64,000 nt of DNA from positions 62,001 through 126,000 of the forward strand of contig NZ_JAACZO010000011.1 in NCBI RefSeq assembly GCF_010993975.1. The letters run 5' to 3'. The position numbers and the translations under genes are program-made. The DNA is from Halomonas faecis (GTDB lineage: Bacteria > Pseudomonadota > Gammaproteobacteria > Pseudomonadales > Halomonadaceae). The notes under the pieces were generated by a model. The model was not told where the DNA came from and did no database searches. It saw nothing but the letters and a program-made list of their open reading frames with translations. Below are positions 48,919 through 58,969 of this stretch, piece after piece; the first letter of the stretch is position 1, and each line of letters opens with the position of its first letter.

Positions 48919-50359
48919 GGAGCATCACCTCCCGGGGGCTGTCGGTTTCGCCCTGCATGATCGTCAGGCGCAGGCGTTCGAGCAGATTGGTGGCCGACAG
49001 CTGCCGATACTGGGCGCTGCCACGGACGTCGGACATTGGCTGGAAGTCATCGCCCAGGGCCAGGCGCGCCGTCTCGAAGGCAGCGCGGGTCGGCGCCTGG
49101 CATTCCAGAGCGGCCTCGGTGGCGCGGGCACGCTTGGGAGTTGCCGCCATGCCGCCGAAGGCGAGTCGTACGTCGCGCATCACGCCGTCCTCGAGTCGCC
49201 AGCTGAAGGCGCCCAGCACCGCGGATATATCATCCTCTCGCCGCTTGGACAGCTTCCATACCGCGAGGTGTCGCTGCGGATCCGGGTGCGGCAGGAAAAT
49301 GGCGCGGATCACCTCGCCCTCGCGCAGTGCCGTCTGCTTGTAGCCGAGAAAGAAGTCGTCGAGCGGCAGCTCGCGTTCGCCGTCGGGTCCGGCCAGCCAC
49401 AGGCGCGAGCCGAGCGTCAGCAACACCGGGGGCGTGTCGCCGATGGGCGAAGCGTTGGCGATATTGCCGCCTAGGGTGCCGCGGTTGCGAATCTGTGCCG
49501 AGCCCAGCCGGTGCAGCAGGTGGGCAAAGGGCTCGAAGCGTTCCTCCAGAAGCGGTTCGAGGCGGGAGTAGGTGACGGATGCGCCGATCCACCAGCCGTG
49601 GCGGCCGTCGCCGAGGGTCGTTGCCTCGATGGCGTTCAGTTCGGCGACGCGGGTCACGTCGATCAGTCGCTCGAAGCGCGTGAGTCGCTGGGTGACCTCG
49701 AGCCACAGGTCGGTGGCGCCGGCCACCAGGCGAGCCTCGGGATGGCGGCGCCGCAGTTCGACCAGCTCGGCCAGGGTCTCGGGCTGCGCGAAAGGCGCAT
49801 CGGAAGACGAAGCGGTGGGTTGCGGTGCCGCGGCGTCGAGCCACTGGGGGCGCCGTTCGGGATGCTCGCTCATGGTCAGGGCGGCATCGCGGATCGGCCG
49901 GTAGCCGGTACAGCGGCACAGGTTTCCGCCGAGCGCCGCCTCGAGCCGCTGCGGGGTGAGCGGCGAGGGTATCTGGCGTTCGCCGCGCTGCGCCTCATGC
50001 AGGGTGAACAGCGACATCACGATGCCCGGCGTGCAGAAGCCGCACTGGCTGCCGTGACAGGCCACCATCGCTGCCTGAGCGGGATGCAGGGCGTCACCCT
50101 GGGCCAGGCCCTCGACGGTGACCAACTGCCGCCCCTGCAACTGGTGGGCGGGCGTGATGCAAGCATTGGTGCTGTGGTAGTTCACCTGGCCTTCGGGGCC
50201 GGTCTCGCCGATGGCGACGGTGCAGGCACCGCAGTCGCCGGAGGCGCAGCCCTCCTTGGTGCCGGTCTGGCCGAGGGTGTCGCGTAGCAGCTCCAGCACG
50301 CTGGTGTCGGGTGAAACCGCACACTGGCGGCGTTGCCCGTTGAGCAGGAAGTCGATCAT
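48902..50359 (-). CDS. xdhA: Xanthine dehydrogenase, FeS/FAD subunit
   Basis: 485 residues. The N-terminal ferredoxin domain binds one [2Fe-2S] cluster (CASGDCGACTV). The next domain binds a second (CGFCTPGIVMS and GNLCRCTGYRPI). The FAD domain follows from about residue 205 (VAGATDLWLEV, RNRGTLGGNIANASPIGD). It passes electrons from the molybdenum site to NAD. The ATG at 50359 is preferred to an adjacent GTG at 50362. It heads the operon, 74 bases from a RutR-type operator. Confidence 0.95.
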   Translation of the reverse strand: MIDFLLNGQRRQCAVSPDTSVLELLRDTLGQTGTKEGCASGDCGACTVAIGETGPEGQVNYHSTNACITPAHQLQGRQLVTVEGLAQGDALHPAQAAMVACHGSQCGFCTPGIVMSLFTLHEAQRGERQIPSPLTPQRLEAALGGNLCRCTGYRPIRDAALTMSEHPERRPQWLDAAAPQPTASSSDAPFAQPETLAELVELRRRHPEARLVAGATDLWLEVTQRLTRFERLIDVTRVAELNAIEATTLGDGRHGWWIGASVTYSRLEPLLEERFEPFAHLLHRLGSAQIRNRGTLGGNIANASPIGDTPPVLLTLGSRLWLAGPDGERELPLDDFFLGYKQTALREGEVIRAIFLPHPDPQRHLAVWKLSKRREDDISAVLGAFSWRLEDGVMRDVRLAFGGMAATPKRARATEAALECQAPTRAAFETARLALGDDFQPMSDVRGSAQYRQLSATNLLERLRLTIMQGETDSPREVMLHAYAH

Positions 50360-50432
50360 CACCGTCTCTTCTTGTCAGGCTTGTGGTGGAACGTCGTGGG
50401 TCGACGGAGTCAGGGTCGCTTGTCGTCATGTG

Positions 50433-50448
50433 TTGACCGAATGGTCAG
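50433..50448. promoter_or_regulatory. RutR-type operator between xdhA and the regulator gene
   Basis: TTGACCGAATGGTCAG, identical over 16 bases to the site at 43828. It lies between the divergent xdhA and TetR-family genes, so one site could control xdhABC and the regulator itself. Confidence 0.7.
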
Positions 50449-50584
50449 GATGTTTTCAGCATGGGTCAGACTGCCGCACTTTGCAAGAGGTGCGGGGTGT
50501 CGAGGCATCCGGAGCGTGACTGGCGATTGCAGGACGCCGGACCGTCAGGCACTCTCTTGCCTTCCAGGTAAGCGGGGACGGCCG

Positions 50585-51265
50585 ATGTCCGAGACCGAGT
50601 CGACAGAAATCGTAACGCTCAAGCGGCCACGAGAGGTCGGGGCCGGCAACGGCGCCACACGGGCGCGCAACGAGCAAGAGATTCTCGCCGCCGCCGAGCG
50701 AGTCTTCGCCCGTCACGGCTATCGGGGTGCCAGCGTGCAGGCCATCGCCGAGGCGGCAGGGCTTCCCAAGTCCAACGTGCTCTATTACATGGGCAGCAAG
50801 CGCGGGCTCTACGTGCGCTTGCTCGAGCGCATGATGGCACGCTGGAATGCGCTGCTCGACGACATCTCGGTGGAGGACGACCCGGCGCAAGTCCTCGAGG
50901 CGTTCATCCGTAGCAAGATGCAGCTCTCCCGTCGTCATCCGGAAGGCTCGCGGCTGTTTGCAGCGGAGATTCTCGGTGGCGCTCCCTTCCTGCAGGGGTA
51001 CCTGCGCGGCGAACTGCGTGATTGGGTGCAGGCGCGGGCGCGCATCTTCGAGCAGTGGGCCGAACGCGGCTTGATGGATCCCGTCGATCCGGTATGGCTG
51101 ATCTTTCTGATCTGGTCGGCGACCCAGCACTACGCCGACTTCGAAGCCCAGGTGCACGGCATCACCGGTAAAGATGAACTTAGCGATGCCGACGTCGAGG
51201 AGATCACCGCCTTCCTCACCCGGGTGATTCTCAAAGGGTGCGGGGTTCGGCCGTGCGAGCCATGA
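50585..51265 (+). CDS. TetR-family regulator, RutR-like
   Basis: 226 residues. The N-terminal helix-turn-helix (ILAAAERVFARHGYRGASVQ, then IAEAAGLPKSNVLYYMGSK) is followed by a ligand domain of the YcdC/RutR type, including EGSRLFAAEILGGAP and LIFLIWSATQHYADFEAQV. These match the corresponding E. coli RutR segments as I recall them. RutR senses uracil and thymine and controls pyrimidine degradation and purine genes; here the ligand could instead be a purine. It diverges from xdhA over a RutR-type operator. hrpB starts 10 bases after it. Confidence 0.9.
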   Translation: MSETESTEIVTLKRPREVGAGNGATRARNEQEILAAAERVFARHGYRGASVQAIAEAAGLPKSNVLYYMGSKRGLYVRLLERMMARWNALLDDISVEDDPAQVLEAFIRSKMQLSRRHPEGSRLFAAEILGGAPFLQGYLRGELRDWVQARARIFEQWAERGLMDPVDPVWLIFLIWSATQHYADFEAQVHGITGKDELSDADVEEITAFLTRVILKGCGVRPCEP

Positions 51266-51275
51266 CACTCACGGC

Positions 51276-53717
51276 ATGACAGCGACGCCACTTCCGATCG
51301 ATGCGCGTATTGGCGCCCTCCGCGAGGCTCTGGTCGCCCATTCCCGCGCGTTGCTGATTGCCGAGCCGGGCGCCGGCAAGACCACTCGCGTGCCGCTGGC
51401 GCTGCTCGACGAGCCCTGGTGTCGCGGCGGCAAGCTGCTGCTGCTGGAGCCGCGGCGCGTGGCGGCGCGGCTAGCCGCTGGGTTCATGGCGGAAAGCCTG
51501 GGAGAGCCGATCGGCAAGACCGTGGGCTACCGCATGCGCGGCGAAAGCCGCACAGGGCCTTGCACACGGCTGGAAGTGGTCACCCAGGGCGTGCTGACGC
51601 GAATGCTCCAGGATGACCCGCTGCTCGAGGGCGTGACCGGGCTCGTGTTCGACGAGTTTCACGAGCGTAGCCTGGAAGCCGACCTGGGGCTCGCTCTGGC
51701 ACTCGACGTTCAGTCGGTGCGCGACGACCTGCGCCTGCTGGTGATGTCGGCCACCCTGGACGTCGCGGCCCTGACCGAGACGCTGGGCCGAGACGTCCCG
51801 GTGGTCGACTGCCCGGGGCGCACCTTTCCCGTGGAGACCCGCTACCGTGCCTTGAACGGCCGGTTGGATGCCGCCCCTCAGCAGGCCGTTGCCGTGTGCG
51901 ACGCCCTCGAGACGCAACCGGGCGATGCCCTGGTGATTCTGCCCGGCGTGGCCGAAATCCGTCGGCTGAGCCGGGAGTTGAAGGCGCGGGCTGGTGGTTT
52001 GGCGATTCGCGAGCTGCATGGGCGGCTGTCGCTGGACGTTCAGCGACAGGCGTTACGTACCGACCCGGAGGGGCGGCGGCGGGTGGTGCTGGCCACTGCC
52101 ATTGCGGAATCCAGCGTCACCGTCGAGGGCGTGCACATCGTCGTGGATGCCGGCCTGGAACGGGTGCCGGTGTTTCAGCCGCGCAGCGGGCTGTCGCGCC
52201 TCGAGACTCGCCGCGTCAATCGTGCCAGCGCCGATCAGCGCCGCGGTCGAGCGGGGCGCCAGGGTCCGGGACTCTGCGTACGCCTGTGGGCCGAGGATCA
52301 GCCGCTGGTGGCGCATGGCGAGCCGGAAATTCGTCAGGCCGACTTGGCGCCGCTGGCCTTCGAGCTGGCGCGCTGGGGCATCGTCGATGCCGGCCAGCTC
52401 GACTGGGTGACTCCGCCGCCCGCTGCAGGGCTGGCCGCCGGTCGTGATCTGCTGCAGCGGCTCGGGGTGCTCGATGCCGACTGTCATCTGACCCGTCTGG
52501 GACAGGCTTGCGCCCGCTGGCCCACCCATCCGCGTCTGGCGGTGATGCTCGAGCGGGCCGCCGAGTTCGAGGCACGACCGCTGGCCTGTGCCCTGGTTGC
52601 GCTGCTGGAAGGACGCGATGCCGACGCCGAGCGTGACCTGGAGGCCTCGCTTCATGCGCGGTTGGCAGCGCCGCGCGATCATCGCCAGTGGCAGCGTGAT
52701 GTCAGCCGCCTGACGGCTATCGCCGGTTGTCGGCTCGACGTGACGAGCCTCGCTCCGCTGGGCGAGCTGCTGGCGTTGGCCTATCCCGAGCGCATCGCCC
52801 AGCGCCTGGAGCCGGGACGCTTCCGTCTGGCAAGCGGCGGTCTGGCCGTGTTGCCCGAGTCCCATGCCTTGGCCCATGCCGAATGGCTGGTTGCTGCCGA
52901 GCTCGATGGCCAGCCCAGCGGAGCGCGAATCTTTCGCGGCGTGACGCTCTCGGCCGAGCGTCTCGCGGCGCTCTATCCCGAAATCCGCGACTGGCAGTCG
53001 CGGATCGAGTGGTCCGAAGCGCAGGGACGGTTGGTCGGCGAACGGGTGCGTGCCCTGGGGGCGGTGGTACTGGCACGCAAGCCGTTGACCAAGCTGCCGG
53101 AGGAAGCGGTGCGCGGGGCACTGCTGGATGCCCTGCGTCGTCGTGGGGTACTGCCCTTTGGCGAGGCGGCCGACCAACTGCGCGGACGGTTGGCGCTGAT
53201 GCGTCGCGAGTTCGGCGAGGCGTGGCCGGACTGGTCGATGGCGGCCCTGCTCGAGCGGCTCGAAGACTGGCTGGGGCCGTATCTGGACGGGATCACCCGG
53301 CTGGATGCCATCGACACGCTGCCGCTGGAGCGTTATCTGCTCGACACCCTCGACTGGCCGCTGCGTCGTCGTCTCGAAGCGCTGGCTCCCGAACGGCTGG
53401 CGGTGCCTAGCGGCTCGCACGTGCGTCTCGACTATACGCCCTGCCTGGAGGGCAACGCGCCGGTGCTGGCCGTCAAGCTGCAGGAGACGTTCGGCTGGCG
53501 GAGTTCGCCGCGCATCGCCGATGGCCGCGTGTCGGTGCTGCTACATCTGCTCTCGCCGGCGCGGCGGCCGCTGCAGGTCACCGCCGACCTGGCGAGCTTC
53601 TGGGCCAACGGCTACCCGCAGGTGCGCAAGGAGATGCGCGGCCGCTACCCCAAGCACCCCTGGCCGGAGGATCCGCTCACCGCTGAAGCCACCGAGCGAA
53701 CCAAACGCAGAAGGTAG
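51276..53717 (+). CDS. hrpB: ATP-dependent helicase HrpB
   Basis: 813 residues, normal length. DEAH/RHA-type motifs: AEPGAGKTTRVPLAL, EPRRVAARL, DEFHERSLEADLGL (the DEFH variant of HrpB), SATLD, ATAIAESSVTVEGV and QRRGRAGRQGPG. The C-terminal HrpB domain ends with the RYPKHPWPEDP block characteristic of the family. Its cellular substrate is not well defined. The start is 10 bases after the regulator stop, so cotranscription is likely. Confidence 0.95.
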   Translation: MTATPLPIDARIGALREALVAHSRALLIAEPGAGKTTRVPLALLDEPWCRGGKLLLLEPRRVAARLAAGFMAESLGEPIGKTVGYRMRGESRTGPCTRLEVVTQGVLTRMLQDDPLLEGVTGLVFDEFHERSLEADLGLALALDVQSVRDDLRLLVMSATLDVAALTETLGRDVPVVDCPGRTFPVETRYRALNGRLDAAPQQAVAVCDALETQPGDALVILPGVAEIRRLSRELKARAGGLAIRELHGRLSLDVQRQALRTDPEGRRRVVLATAIAESSVTVEGVHIVVDAGLERVPVFQPRSGLSRLETRRVNRASADQRRGRAGRQGPGLCVRLWAEDQPLVAHGEPEIRQADLAPLAFELARWGIVDAGQLDWVTPPPAAGLAAGRDLLQRLGVLDADCHLTRLGQACARWPTHPRLAVMLERAAEFEARPLACALVALLEGRDADAERDLEASLHARLAAPRDHRQWQRDVSRLTAIAGCRLDVTSLAPLGELLALAYPERIAQRLEPGRFRLASGGLAVLPESHALAHAEWLVAAELDGQPSGARIFRGVTLSAERLAALYPEIRDWQSRIEWSEAQGRLVGERVRALGAVVLARKPLTKLPEEAVRGALLDALRRRGVLPFGEAADQLRGRLALMRREFGEAWPDWSMAALLERLEDWLGPYLDGITRLDAIDTLPLERYLLDTLDWPLRRRLEALAPERLAVPSGSHVRLDYTPCLEGNAPVLAVKLQETFGWRSSPRIADGRVSVLLHLLSPARRPLQVTADLASFWANGYPQVRKEMRGRYPKHPWPEDPLTAEATERTKRRR

Positions 53718-53734
53718 CGGCATGCAATCCCGCC

Positions 53735-56506
53735 TTAGTGCGTCTTGGCGTGCTCATCGCTTGGTCCGCGATGCTCGACGCTCCCGCTCCTGGTGGGGAG
53801 GCGCTGGCGCAGCACCCGTTTTTCCAGCTCCACGACCAGATAGATCGCCACGCTACCGGCGAGTATCGCCAGCCAGTGGTCGAGGCTGAGTGCCGCGCTG
53901 CCGAATATCAGCTGCATGAAGGGCAGGTAGGTCCAGGCCAGCTGCAGGGCCATCACCAGGCCGATGGCGAGCCATACCGGCCGGCTGCCGAAGAGGCCAT
54001 GCCAGGAGAGCGTGCTGCCGAGCAGAAAGCGGCTGTTGATCAGGTAAGTGGCGCTGCCCGCTACCAGCATGTTGACGGCGCCGGAGCGGGCCAGCTCGAG
54101 GCTGCCGCCCTGGTGGTCGCCGATCCACGAGAAGATGCCGAACACGCCGATCAGCAGCAGGATCGAGACGAAGACCACCCGCCACAGCAGGAAGAGATCG
54201 AGCAGAGGGGCGCCGGGGTCGCGGGGGGCGCGCTGCATCAGGTTGCGCTCCCCGGCTTCGAAGGCCAGGGCGAGCCCCAGCGTTACCGCCACTACCATAT
54301 TGACCCACAATGCCTGCAGCGGCGTCACCGGTAGCTCGCCTCCGGCCAGCACGGCGAGCATGATGGCCAGTCCCTGGCCGCCGTTGGTGGGCAGCAGGAA
54401 GGTGATGGTCTTGCGAATGTTGTCGTAGACCTTGCGGCCCTCCCGGATGGCGCCGACGATGGTGGCGAAGTTATCGTCGGCGAGCACCATCTCGGCGGCT
54501 TCCTTCGCCGCTTCGGTACCCTGGATGCCCATGGCCACGCCGACATCGGCGCGCTTGAGCGCCGGGCCGTCGTTGACGCCGTCGCCGGTCATGGCGCAGA
54601 TGCCGCCGTGGGCCTGCATCGCCTGGACCAGGCGCAGCTTGTGTTCCGGTGCCGCTCGGGCGAAGACGTCCACCTCGAGAATGCACGCTTCCAGCTCCGC
54701 GTCGGACATGGCTTCCACCTCGCGGCCGGTCAGGGCGCGCTCGGTATGGGCGAAACCGAGCTGGCGGGCGATGGCCAGGGCAGTGACGGCATGGTCGCCG
54801 GTGACCATTACCGGGCGAATGCCGGCGCTCAAGCATTGCGCTACCGCTTCGATGACCTCTTCACGGGGCGGGTCGAGCAGGCCGATCAGGCCCAGCAGGA
54901 CCAGTCCCTCTTCGGCGTGGGCGTCGGTCAGTTCGGTGATGTCGTCGAGCGGCTTTTCGGCCAGTGCCAGAACGCGCAGGCCACGCGCGGAGAGCGCATG
55001 GATATGCGCCTCCCACGCCTCGCGATCGAGATCGGCTTTGCCGCTTTCGGTACGCACCCGATGGCACATCTCCAGCAGCCGGTCCGGAGCGCCCTTGACC
55101 AGCAGTCGTCTCTCGTTGCCTTCCTCGTGCAGGGTGGCCATGTACTGGCGCTGCGACTCGAAAGGAATGGCGTCGTGGCGGTCATGGTCGCCACGCAGGG
55201 TGGCCGCGTCGAGGCCTGCCTTGGCGGCGGCCACCACCAGAGCGCCTTCGGTCGGGTCGCCATGGATGATCCAGCGGCCGTCGTCCCGGGCCAGCTCGGC
55301 GTCATTGCATAGCACGCCCACCTTGAGGAAGTGGCGCAGCGCATGGTGCGCGTCGAGGTCGAGCGCTGGCGTCTCGGGCTCGCCGTCGCGGGCCATGTGG
55401 AAGCGGCCTTCCGGGGCGAAGCCGATGCCGGAGATGTGCACTTCGCCTTCCGGCAGCCGGATTGCCTGGGCCGTCATCTCGTTGCGGGTCAGCGTGCCAG
55501 TCTTGTCGCTGAAGATGGTGGAAATCGAGCCCAGTGTTTCGACGGCGGGCAGACGCCGGATGATGGCGTTGCGCCGTGCCATGGTCTGAACCCCGAGCGC
55601 CAGACCGATGGTGACGATGGCCGGCAGTCCCTCGGGAATGGCGGCTACGGCGAGACCCACGGCGGCCATGAACATCGCCGTGACCGGTTCGCCATGGACC
55701 AGGACGCCGAACAGCGCGGTGACGGCGGCTGCCGCCAGAATGCACAAGGCCAGCACGCGGCCTGCCCGGTCGAGTTGCTGGAGCAGCGGGGTCTTGAGTT
55801 TATCGACCTGGCGCAGCATCTCCGAGATGCGGCCCAGCTCGGTCGTCTCGCCGGTTGCCACCACCAGTCCGCGGGCCATGCCCTGCACGACCAGGGTGCC
55901 GGCATAGGCCATGCCGGCACGATCTCCCAGTTCGGCATCCTCGGGCACGGCATCGATGCTCTTGTCGACGGGTGTCGACTCGCCGGTCAGCGCCGCTTCC
56001 TCGGTGCGCAGGCGTTTGGCTTCGAGCAGGCGTAGGTCGGCAGGCACTTTGTCCCCGCTCTCCATCAGCACCACGTCGCCCGGTACCAATGACTCGGCGG
56101 GAATCACGTGGCGTCTGCCGTCACGCAGCACCTTCGCTTGCGGCGAGAGCATGTTGCGGATGCTCTCCAGCGCTCGTTCGGCCTTGCCTTCCTGGATGAA
56201 GCCGATCAGCGCGATGATCATGACCACGCCGAGGATGGCGGCAGCGTCCAGGGCGTGACCCAGCCCGAGGCTAGCCAGAGCGGCGGCGATCAGGATCAGT
56301 ATCAGCAGGTTGTTCAACTGCGCGAGCAGGCGTTGCCACCATGGGCGTGCCCGCTGCTGCTGCAAGCGATTGGGGCCGACCTCGTCCAATCGGGATGTGG
56401 CCTGGTTTGCGCTGAGGCCTTCTCTGCGGCTGTCGAGCCGCTCCAGGGCAGCGTCGCCCGAGAGAGCGTGCCAGGCGGTACGGGAGGAGTCGTAGCGTTC
56501 GGGCAT
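53735..56506 (-). CDS. Cation-transporting P-type ATPase, calcium type (P2A-like)
   Basis: 923 residues. The phosphorylation motif is DKTGTLT with Asp334; TGES and GDGVNDGPALKRADVGVAMG are intact. The M4 sequence PEGLPAIVTIGLALG is the calcium-ATPase-type ion site. About ten membrane helices are seen. The HDP-type nucleotide-domain sites typical of heavy-metal pumps are absent. It probably exports calcium or another divalent or monovalent cation. The ATG at 56506 has GGAGACAAGGG upstream. It is convergent with hrpB, with a 17-base gap. Confidence 0.88.
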   Translation of the reverse strand: MPERYDSSRTAWHALSGDAALERLDSRREGLSANQATSRLDEVGPNRLQQQRARPWWQRLLAQLNNLLILILIAAALASLGLGHALDAAAILGVVMIIALIGFIQEGKAERALESIRNMLSPQAKVLRDGRRHVIPAESLVPGDVVLMESGDKVPADLRLLEAKRLRTEEAALTGESTPVDKSIDAVPEDAELGDRAGMAYAGTLVVQGMARGLVVATGETTELGRISEMLRQVDKLKTPLLQQLDRAGRVLALCILAAAAVTALFGVLVHGEPVTAMFMAAVGLAVAAIPEGLPAIVTIGLALGVQTMARRNAIIRRLPAVETLGSISTIFSDKTGTLTRNEMTAQAIRLPEGEVHISGIGFAPEGRFHMARDGEPETPALDLDAHHALRHFLKVGVLCNDAELARDDGRWIIHGDPTEGALVVAAAKAGLDAATLRGDHDRHDAIPFESQRQYMATLHEEGNERRLLVKGAPDRLLEMCHRVRTESGKADLDREAWEAHIHALSARGLRVLALAEKPLDDITELTDAHAEEGLVLLGLIGLLDPPREEVIEAVAQCLSAGIRPVMVTGDHAVTALAIARQLGFAHTERALTGREVEAMSDAELEACILEVDVFARAAPEHKLRLVQAMQAHGGICAMTGDGVNDGPALKRADVGVAMGIQGTEAAKEAAEMVLADDNFATIVGAIREGRKVYDNIRKTITFLLPTNGGQGLAIMLAVLAGGELPVTPLQALWVNMVVAVTLGLALAFEAGERNLMQRAPRDPGAPLLDLFLLWRVVFVSILLLIGVFGIFSWIGDHQGGSLELARSGAVNMLVAGSATYLINSRFLLGSTLSWHGLFGSRPVWLAIGLVMALQLAWTYLPFMQLIFGSAALSLDHWLAILAGSVAIYLVVELEKRVLRQRLPTRSGSVEHRGPSDEHAKTH

Positions 56507-56680
56507 CCCTTGTCTCCAGTCACGGGAGTCGGCGACCAACAGTATCGCCTACTATGCTGCACTGCAGTGATGAAGGGCAAGGTCTGCGTGTTGACGGCAG
56601 TCAAGCAAGGCGTCGTGCCGAGAGAAGCGGCGGGCAGTCGCCCACCGCGGGCTGGATCGATTCTCGTCGTGCCTGCCGGA

Positions 56681-58027
56681 TTATAGGATCATGGCCGCCA
56701 GCCAGCCGAAGGCGATCAGCGGAATGTTGTAGTGCAGGAAGGTGGGCACCACGCTGTCCCAGATGTGATCGTGCTGGCCGTCGGCGTTGAGGCCGGCGGT
56801 GGGGCCGAGCGTCGAATCGGAGGCCGGCGAACCCGCGTCGCCCAGCGCCGCGGCGGTGCCCACCAGGGCAATGGTGGCCATGGGCGAGAAGCCGAAGTTC
56901 AGCGCCAGAGGGACGTAGAGCGAGGCGATGATGGGGATGGTCGAGAAGGACGAGCCGATGCCCATGGTGATGAACAGCCCCACCAGCAGCATGATCAAGG
57001 CGGCCAGTCCTTGGTTGTCGCCGATCACAGCTGCGGAGCTGGTCACCAGGGTTTCGACTTCGCCACTGGCCTGCATCACGCTGGCAAAGCCTGCCGCCGA
57101 GATCATGATGAAACCCACCAGGGTCATCAGCCGCATGCCTTCGGTGAAGATGCCATCCTGCTCGTGCCAGCGGAACACCCCGCTCACCGAAAGCAGGGCG
57201 AAGCCGAACAGCCCGCCGAGCAGCATCGAACCGGAGAGCAGCTGCACCGCTACCGTGCCTATCAGAGCCGCGCCGATCGTCAGTTTCTGCCAGCCGGCCA
57301 GGTGGCGTGCTGCCTCAGCTGGCGTTTCGTCGCCGTGGGAGAGGTCGCGGTCCTCGTAGCGGCGAGGCCGGCGGTAGCTCCACAGCACAGCCACGGAGAG
57401 GCCGACCAGCATGCCGCCGATGGGAATGAGCATGGCCATTGGCACCATGGCTCGGGTGACCTCGAGACCGAGTTCAGCGCCACTCTCGTTGAGGTTGGCG
57501 AGCAGCAGGTCGTTGAGGAAGATCGCACCGAAGCCGACTGGCAGCAGCATGTAGGGGGCGGTGATACCGAAGGTGATCACGCAGGCGACCACGCGACGAT
57601 CGAGATCGAGATGGTTCATCAGCTTGAGCAGCGGCGGCACCAATACCGGAATGAAAGCGATGTGTACCGGAACGAGGTTCTGCGAGCTGATGGCGGCGGC
57701 GAGCAGGGCCCCGAGCAGGGAGTAGACGACGAGCCGCTGGCTTTGCCCGTTGTCGTCGAGACCCAGGCGACGTATGGCGCGCTGAGCCAGCAATTCGGTG
57801 ATGCCCGAGCGTGACAGCGCCACGGCGAAGGCGCCGAGTACGGCGTAGGAGAGGGCGATGGTGGCCCCGTTGCCGAGCCCATCGTTGAAGGCGTCGAGAA
57901 CCTCGCCGAGCGGCATGCCGGCATACAGCCCACCAACGAGGCTGGCGACCATCAGCGCAAACACCACGGAGACGCGGGCAAGACTCAGGGAGACCATGAC
58001 CAGGATGGCCAGAACGACGGCATTCAT
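56681..58027 (-). CDS. Na+/H+ antiporter-family transporter
   Basis: 448 residues with about eleven hydrophobic helices. [20 protein letters not shown], the [14 protein letters not shown] loop and the C-terminal [20 protein letters not shown] with [12 protein letters not shown] resemble the NhaC-like antiporter or putative amino acid transporter family. Sodium coupling is plausible for a halophile but the substrate cannot be read. It is monocistronic and shares its upstream region with the Spy-like gene. Confidence 0.75.
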   Translation of the reverse strand: MNAVVLAILVMVSLSLARVSVVFALMVASLVGGLYAGMPLGEVLDAFNDGLGNGATIALSYAVLGAFAVALSRSGITELLAQRAIRRLGLDDNGQSQRLVVYSLLGALLAAAISSQNLVPVHIAFIPVLVPPLLKLMNHLDLDRRVVACVITFGITAPYMLLPVGFGAIFLNDLLLANLNESGAELGLEVTRAMVPMAMLIPIGGMLVGLSVAVLWSYRRPRRYEDRDLSHGDETPAEAARHLAGWQKLTIGAALIGTVAVQLLSGSMLLGGLFGFALLSVSGVFRWHEQDGIFTEGMRLMTLVGFIMISAAGFASVMQASGEVETLVTSSAAVIGDNQGLAALIMLLVGLFITMGIGSSFSTIPIIASLYVPLALNFGFSPMATIALVGTAAALGDAGSPASDSTLGPTAGLNADGQHDHIWDSVVPTFLHYNIPLIAFGWLAAMIL

Positions 58028-58347
58028 AGCAAACTCGAACGGTGGGTGAATGGGCGATGGGGCGGCCGGCAGCAGGCGCGGAATGGCGCATACTACCTGA
58101 AGAGTCGCTTTGTGTCAGTGAGTTGGCGGAATTTCCAAGGAGGCTGCGCGGGGGGCGAGAAAGGCCGGGATGATTGAAAGACCCGGCGGGGCGGTTCGGT
58201 GAACGCTGGCGTCATGACATTGTCGCAGGTGGGGATTGGCGATCAGGGGGTTGATCGTGCCGCGGAGCATGCCATCGTGTGCGTGGCGGCCAGGTTCCCA
58301 GCCGGTTTCCCCGTTCGCCATCTTGACGTTTCAACAATGGAGTTTTC
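58028..58347. other. Intergenic region between antiporter and Spy-like gene
   Basis: 320 bases separating divergent genes, so it should hold two promoters. Apart from TGGAG before the Spy-like ATG I see no repeat, operator or RNA structure that I can defend. Confidence 0.4.
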
Positions 58348-58818
58348 ATGTCCGTAAGCCAGTCTCTCGCCGTTTCCGCCTTGACCGTAGCGCTCGTCGC
58401 CCCCGCCATCGCCACTGCGCAACAGGCGATGCCTCAGCAGCAGCCGCCCAGTGCACAGGATCAGGTCAGCCAGCTCGATGAACTGGTCGACCTGGACGCG
58501 TCACAGGAGCAGGAGCTGTTGGCTCTGCTGGAAAATACTCAGCGTCGTCTCCAGGAGCTGGAAAGCGAGGCTCGGACGATTCAGACGCAGCTGCAGGAAC
58601 AGGTCGGGGCCGATTACGATGAGGCCAGCATTCGGCGCGATGCCGATCGCCTGGGCGATCTCACCGGGGAAATGAGCGCCGAAAGCGTGCTGATGCAGGC
58701 TCGGCTCCAGGAGACCTTGACTCAACAGCAGCGTGATGAGCTCGAAAGCCAGATGCAGGCGCAACAGGAGCAGATGCGCCAGATGCAGGAGCAGATGCAA
58801 CAACAGCAACAGCAGTAA
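58348..58818 (+). CDS. Periplasmic Spy/CpxP-like helical protein
   Basis: 156 residues. A signal peptide ends near AIATAQ (about residue 25). The mature part is helical and very rich in Gln and Glu, with heptad character (EQELLALLENTQRRLQELES) and an LTQQQRDELE motif reminiscent of the LTxxQ repeats of Spy and CpxP. It ends in a Met/Gln-rich run (QMRQMQEQMQQQQQQ). A periplasmic chaperone or metal-sensing role is possible. The homology is by character only. Confidence 0.6.
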   Translation: MSVSQSLAVSALTVALVAPAIATAQQAMPQQQPPSAQDQVSQLDELVDLDASQEQELLALLENTQRRLQELESEARTIQTQLQEQVGADYDEASIRRDADRLGDLTGEMSAESVLMQARLQETLTQQQRDELESQMQAQQEQMRQMQEQMQQQQQQ

Positions 58819-58876
58819 CGATCGGGCTAGCCGACAACCGGCCTGCCAAGGTCCATGGGCCAGGTGCCCATGGGCT

Positions 58877-58920
58877 TGCCAAACGACACCGGCCATGGTT
58901 TGGGCCGGTGTCGTTTGGCA
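58877..58920. terminator. Long perfect hairpin after the Spy-like gene
   Basis: Perfect 18-bp arms TGCCAAACGACACCGGCC (58877-58894) and its complement (58903-58920) around an 8-base loop. It is 58 bases past the stop codon and 50 bases before the methyltransferase. No U-tract follows on either strand, so it may be an RNA-stability or repeat element rather than a classic terminator. Confidence 0.6.
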
Positions 58921-58969
58921 TGGAAACGATTGGGTAGGATAACGCCGACCATTCAGCGATGGACATTGC

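Noticed and set aside
46846..48960. Long open frame antisense to xdhB (about 700 codons)
   Set aside because: Same cause; low-complexity Ala/Gly/Asp/Val composition and no start signal.
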